The notes under the pieces were generated by a model. It saw only the letters and a program-made list of their open reading frames with translations, did no database searches and had not been told where the DNA came from. Positions 63,291-64,000 of a DNA stretch of 64,000 bases are shown in pieces. This DNA comes from Sphingorhabdus sp. EL138 (GTDB lineage: Bacteria > Pseudomonadota > Alphaproteobacteria > Sphingomonadales > Sphingomonadaceae). How positions within the stretch are numbered: position 1 is the stretch's first letter; every line of letters starts with the position of its first letter. The DNA lies in assembly GCF_945862485.1 (NCBI RefSeq), contig NZ_CAMAYF010000006.1, forward strand, positions 41,688 to 105,687. The letters are read 5' to 3'. A program made the translations under genes and the position numbers.

Positions 63291-64000
63291 ATGGATATTG
63301 AAACCCTCCAAACCGAGTTGATGGCGGCTATTGATTCAGCGGGCACGCTGGAGACGCTGGAAGCTGTTCGCGTTTCTGCGCTTGGCAAACAGGGAAGCGT
63401 TTCGGCTTTGCTAAAAACGATGGGTGGCATGTCACCCGAGGAGAGACAAACCCAAGGGCCGATCATCAATGGCTTGCGTGAAAGTATCACTTCGGCGCTG
63501 GCCACAAAGAAAACTGAACTGGAAACAGCTGAACTAAACCGCCGTCTCGCCACCGAGCGTATCGACATGACGCTGCCTGCGCCAGACGCCCCACGCGGGA
63601 CCATTCACCCCGTCAGCCAGGTCATGGACGAGTTGGCGGAGATTTTTGCCGATATGGGCTTTGCCGTGGCCGAGGGGCCAGAAATTGAGGATGACTGGCA
63701 CAATTTCACCGCACTCAATATCCCCGAAACGCATCCCGCCCGCGCGATGCATGACACATTTTACTTCCCCGACGAAATGGCCCGCGATGGCCAAAAAATG
63801 GTGTTGCGGACGCACACATCGCCCGTGCAGATCCGTACAATGACGTCACAGGAACCGCCGATCCGCATCATCGCACCGGGCCGTGTATATCGCAGCGATA
63901 GCGACGCAACCCACACGCCGATGTTCCATCAGATTGAGGGGCTTGTCATCGACAAGGGCATTCATCTGGGGCATCTGAAATGGACGCTTGAGACATTTTT
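63291..64000 (+). CDS. pheS: Phenylalanyl-tRNA synthetase alpha subunit (partial, runs off the right edge)
   Basis: 236 complete codons with no stop to the window end. The N-terminal helical arm ('[20 protein letters not shown]' and '[18 protein letters not shown]') is followed by the catalytic core: '[19 protein letters not shown]', '[16 protein letters not shown]', 'HDTFYF' and '[20 protein letters not shown]' (class II motif 2). ATG 63291 fits the family start; an in-frame ATG at 63279 lies in a repeat. The beta subunit gene (pheT) would follow off the right edge. Confidence 0.95.
   Translation, partial: MDIETLQTELMAAIDSAGTLETLEAVRVSALGKQGSVSALLKTMGGMSPEERQTQGPIINGLRESITSALATKKTELETAELNRRLATERIDMTLPAPDAPRGTIHPVSQVMDELAEIFADMGFAVAEGPEIEDDWHNFTALNIPETHPARAMHDTFYFPDEMARDGQKMVLRTHTSPVQIRTMTSQEPPIRIIAPGRVYRSDSDATHTPMFHQIEGLVIDKGIHLGHLKWTLETF

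Overview
The window is a gene-dense, mostly housekeeping stretch of an alphaproteobacterial chromosome, most likely a member of the Sphingomonadales (Sphingopyxis/Sphingorhabdus-like). The reasons are the PhyR-type stress regulator, the ctaC-ctaD-ctaB-ctaG-ctaE oxidase cluster, the PCMT-like/tolC pair, the PopZ-like DUF2497 protein, the EipA-like DUF1134 protein and the rsmB-rpe-heparinase-like-purH block. Base composition looks even, with moderately high GC by eye (not computed). I see no prophage, insertion sequence, CRISPR array, rRNA operon or restriction/defence island.

Layout. 1-2482 (minus): partial phyR, a lipoprotein cytochrome c and a DUF3422 membrane protein. 2585-6808: a PLP-dependent decarboxylase-like enzyme, then a DUF1800/DUF1501 pair. 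7015-9845: tRNA-Cys, a degenerate PCMT-like protein translationally coupled to TolC, and the PopZ-like protein. 9854-19752 (plus): a secreted amidohydrolase, an amino-acid permease, valS, a MATE exporter, dsbD and infC. 19760-26845 (minus): the aa3 cytochrome c oxidase structural and assembly genes with SURF1, DUF983 and a TauE/SafE transporter. 27074-31146 (plus): pyrE-pdxJ-acpS-lepB-AI-2E transporter, tightly overlapped. 31188-41812 (plus): an Atm1-type ABC exporter, recQ, a DUF442 phosphatase-like protein, a sterol desaturase-family enzyme, a GMC oxidoreductase, thrC, a methyltransferase, folB and a pteridine-reductase-like SDR. 42118-43653: a DEAD-box RNA helicase. 43692-52393 (mainly minus): purH, heparinase-like, rpe, GNAT, rsmB, a thioesterase and an S9 peptidase, with a small DUF1674 (SdhAF4-like) gene on plus. 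52448-56879: aminopeptidase P, a YghU-type GST, a VOC protein, tRNA-Ser and DUF1134. 56876-60595 (minus): ribE, ribD, a small membrane protein and nadE. 60693-64000 (plus): prs, hisN, rpmI, rplT and partial pheS.

Functionally the window covers respiration (the whole terminal oxidase with heme o synthesis and copper insertion), translation (valS, infC, rpmI, rplT, pheS, rsmB, two tRNAs), cofactor synthesis (pdxJ, ribD, ribE, nadE, folB), nucleotide and PRPP metabolism (prs, pyrE, purH) and the cell envelope (tolC, lepB, dsbD, EipA-like).

I found no clear new multi-gene system. The most interesting signals are three genes whose conserved N-termini continue upstream of the first ATG/GTG to a non-canonical ATC or ATA codon placed behind a ribosome-binding site (infC, MATE, ribD), the degenerate methyltransferase coupled to tolC, the signal-less heparinase-like gene in a purine/pentose-phosphate operon, and the DUF1800/DUF1501 pair in which only one partner carries a Tat-type signal.
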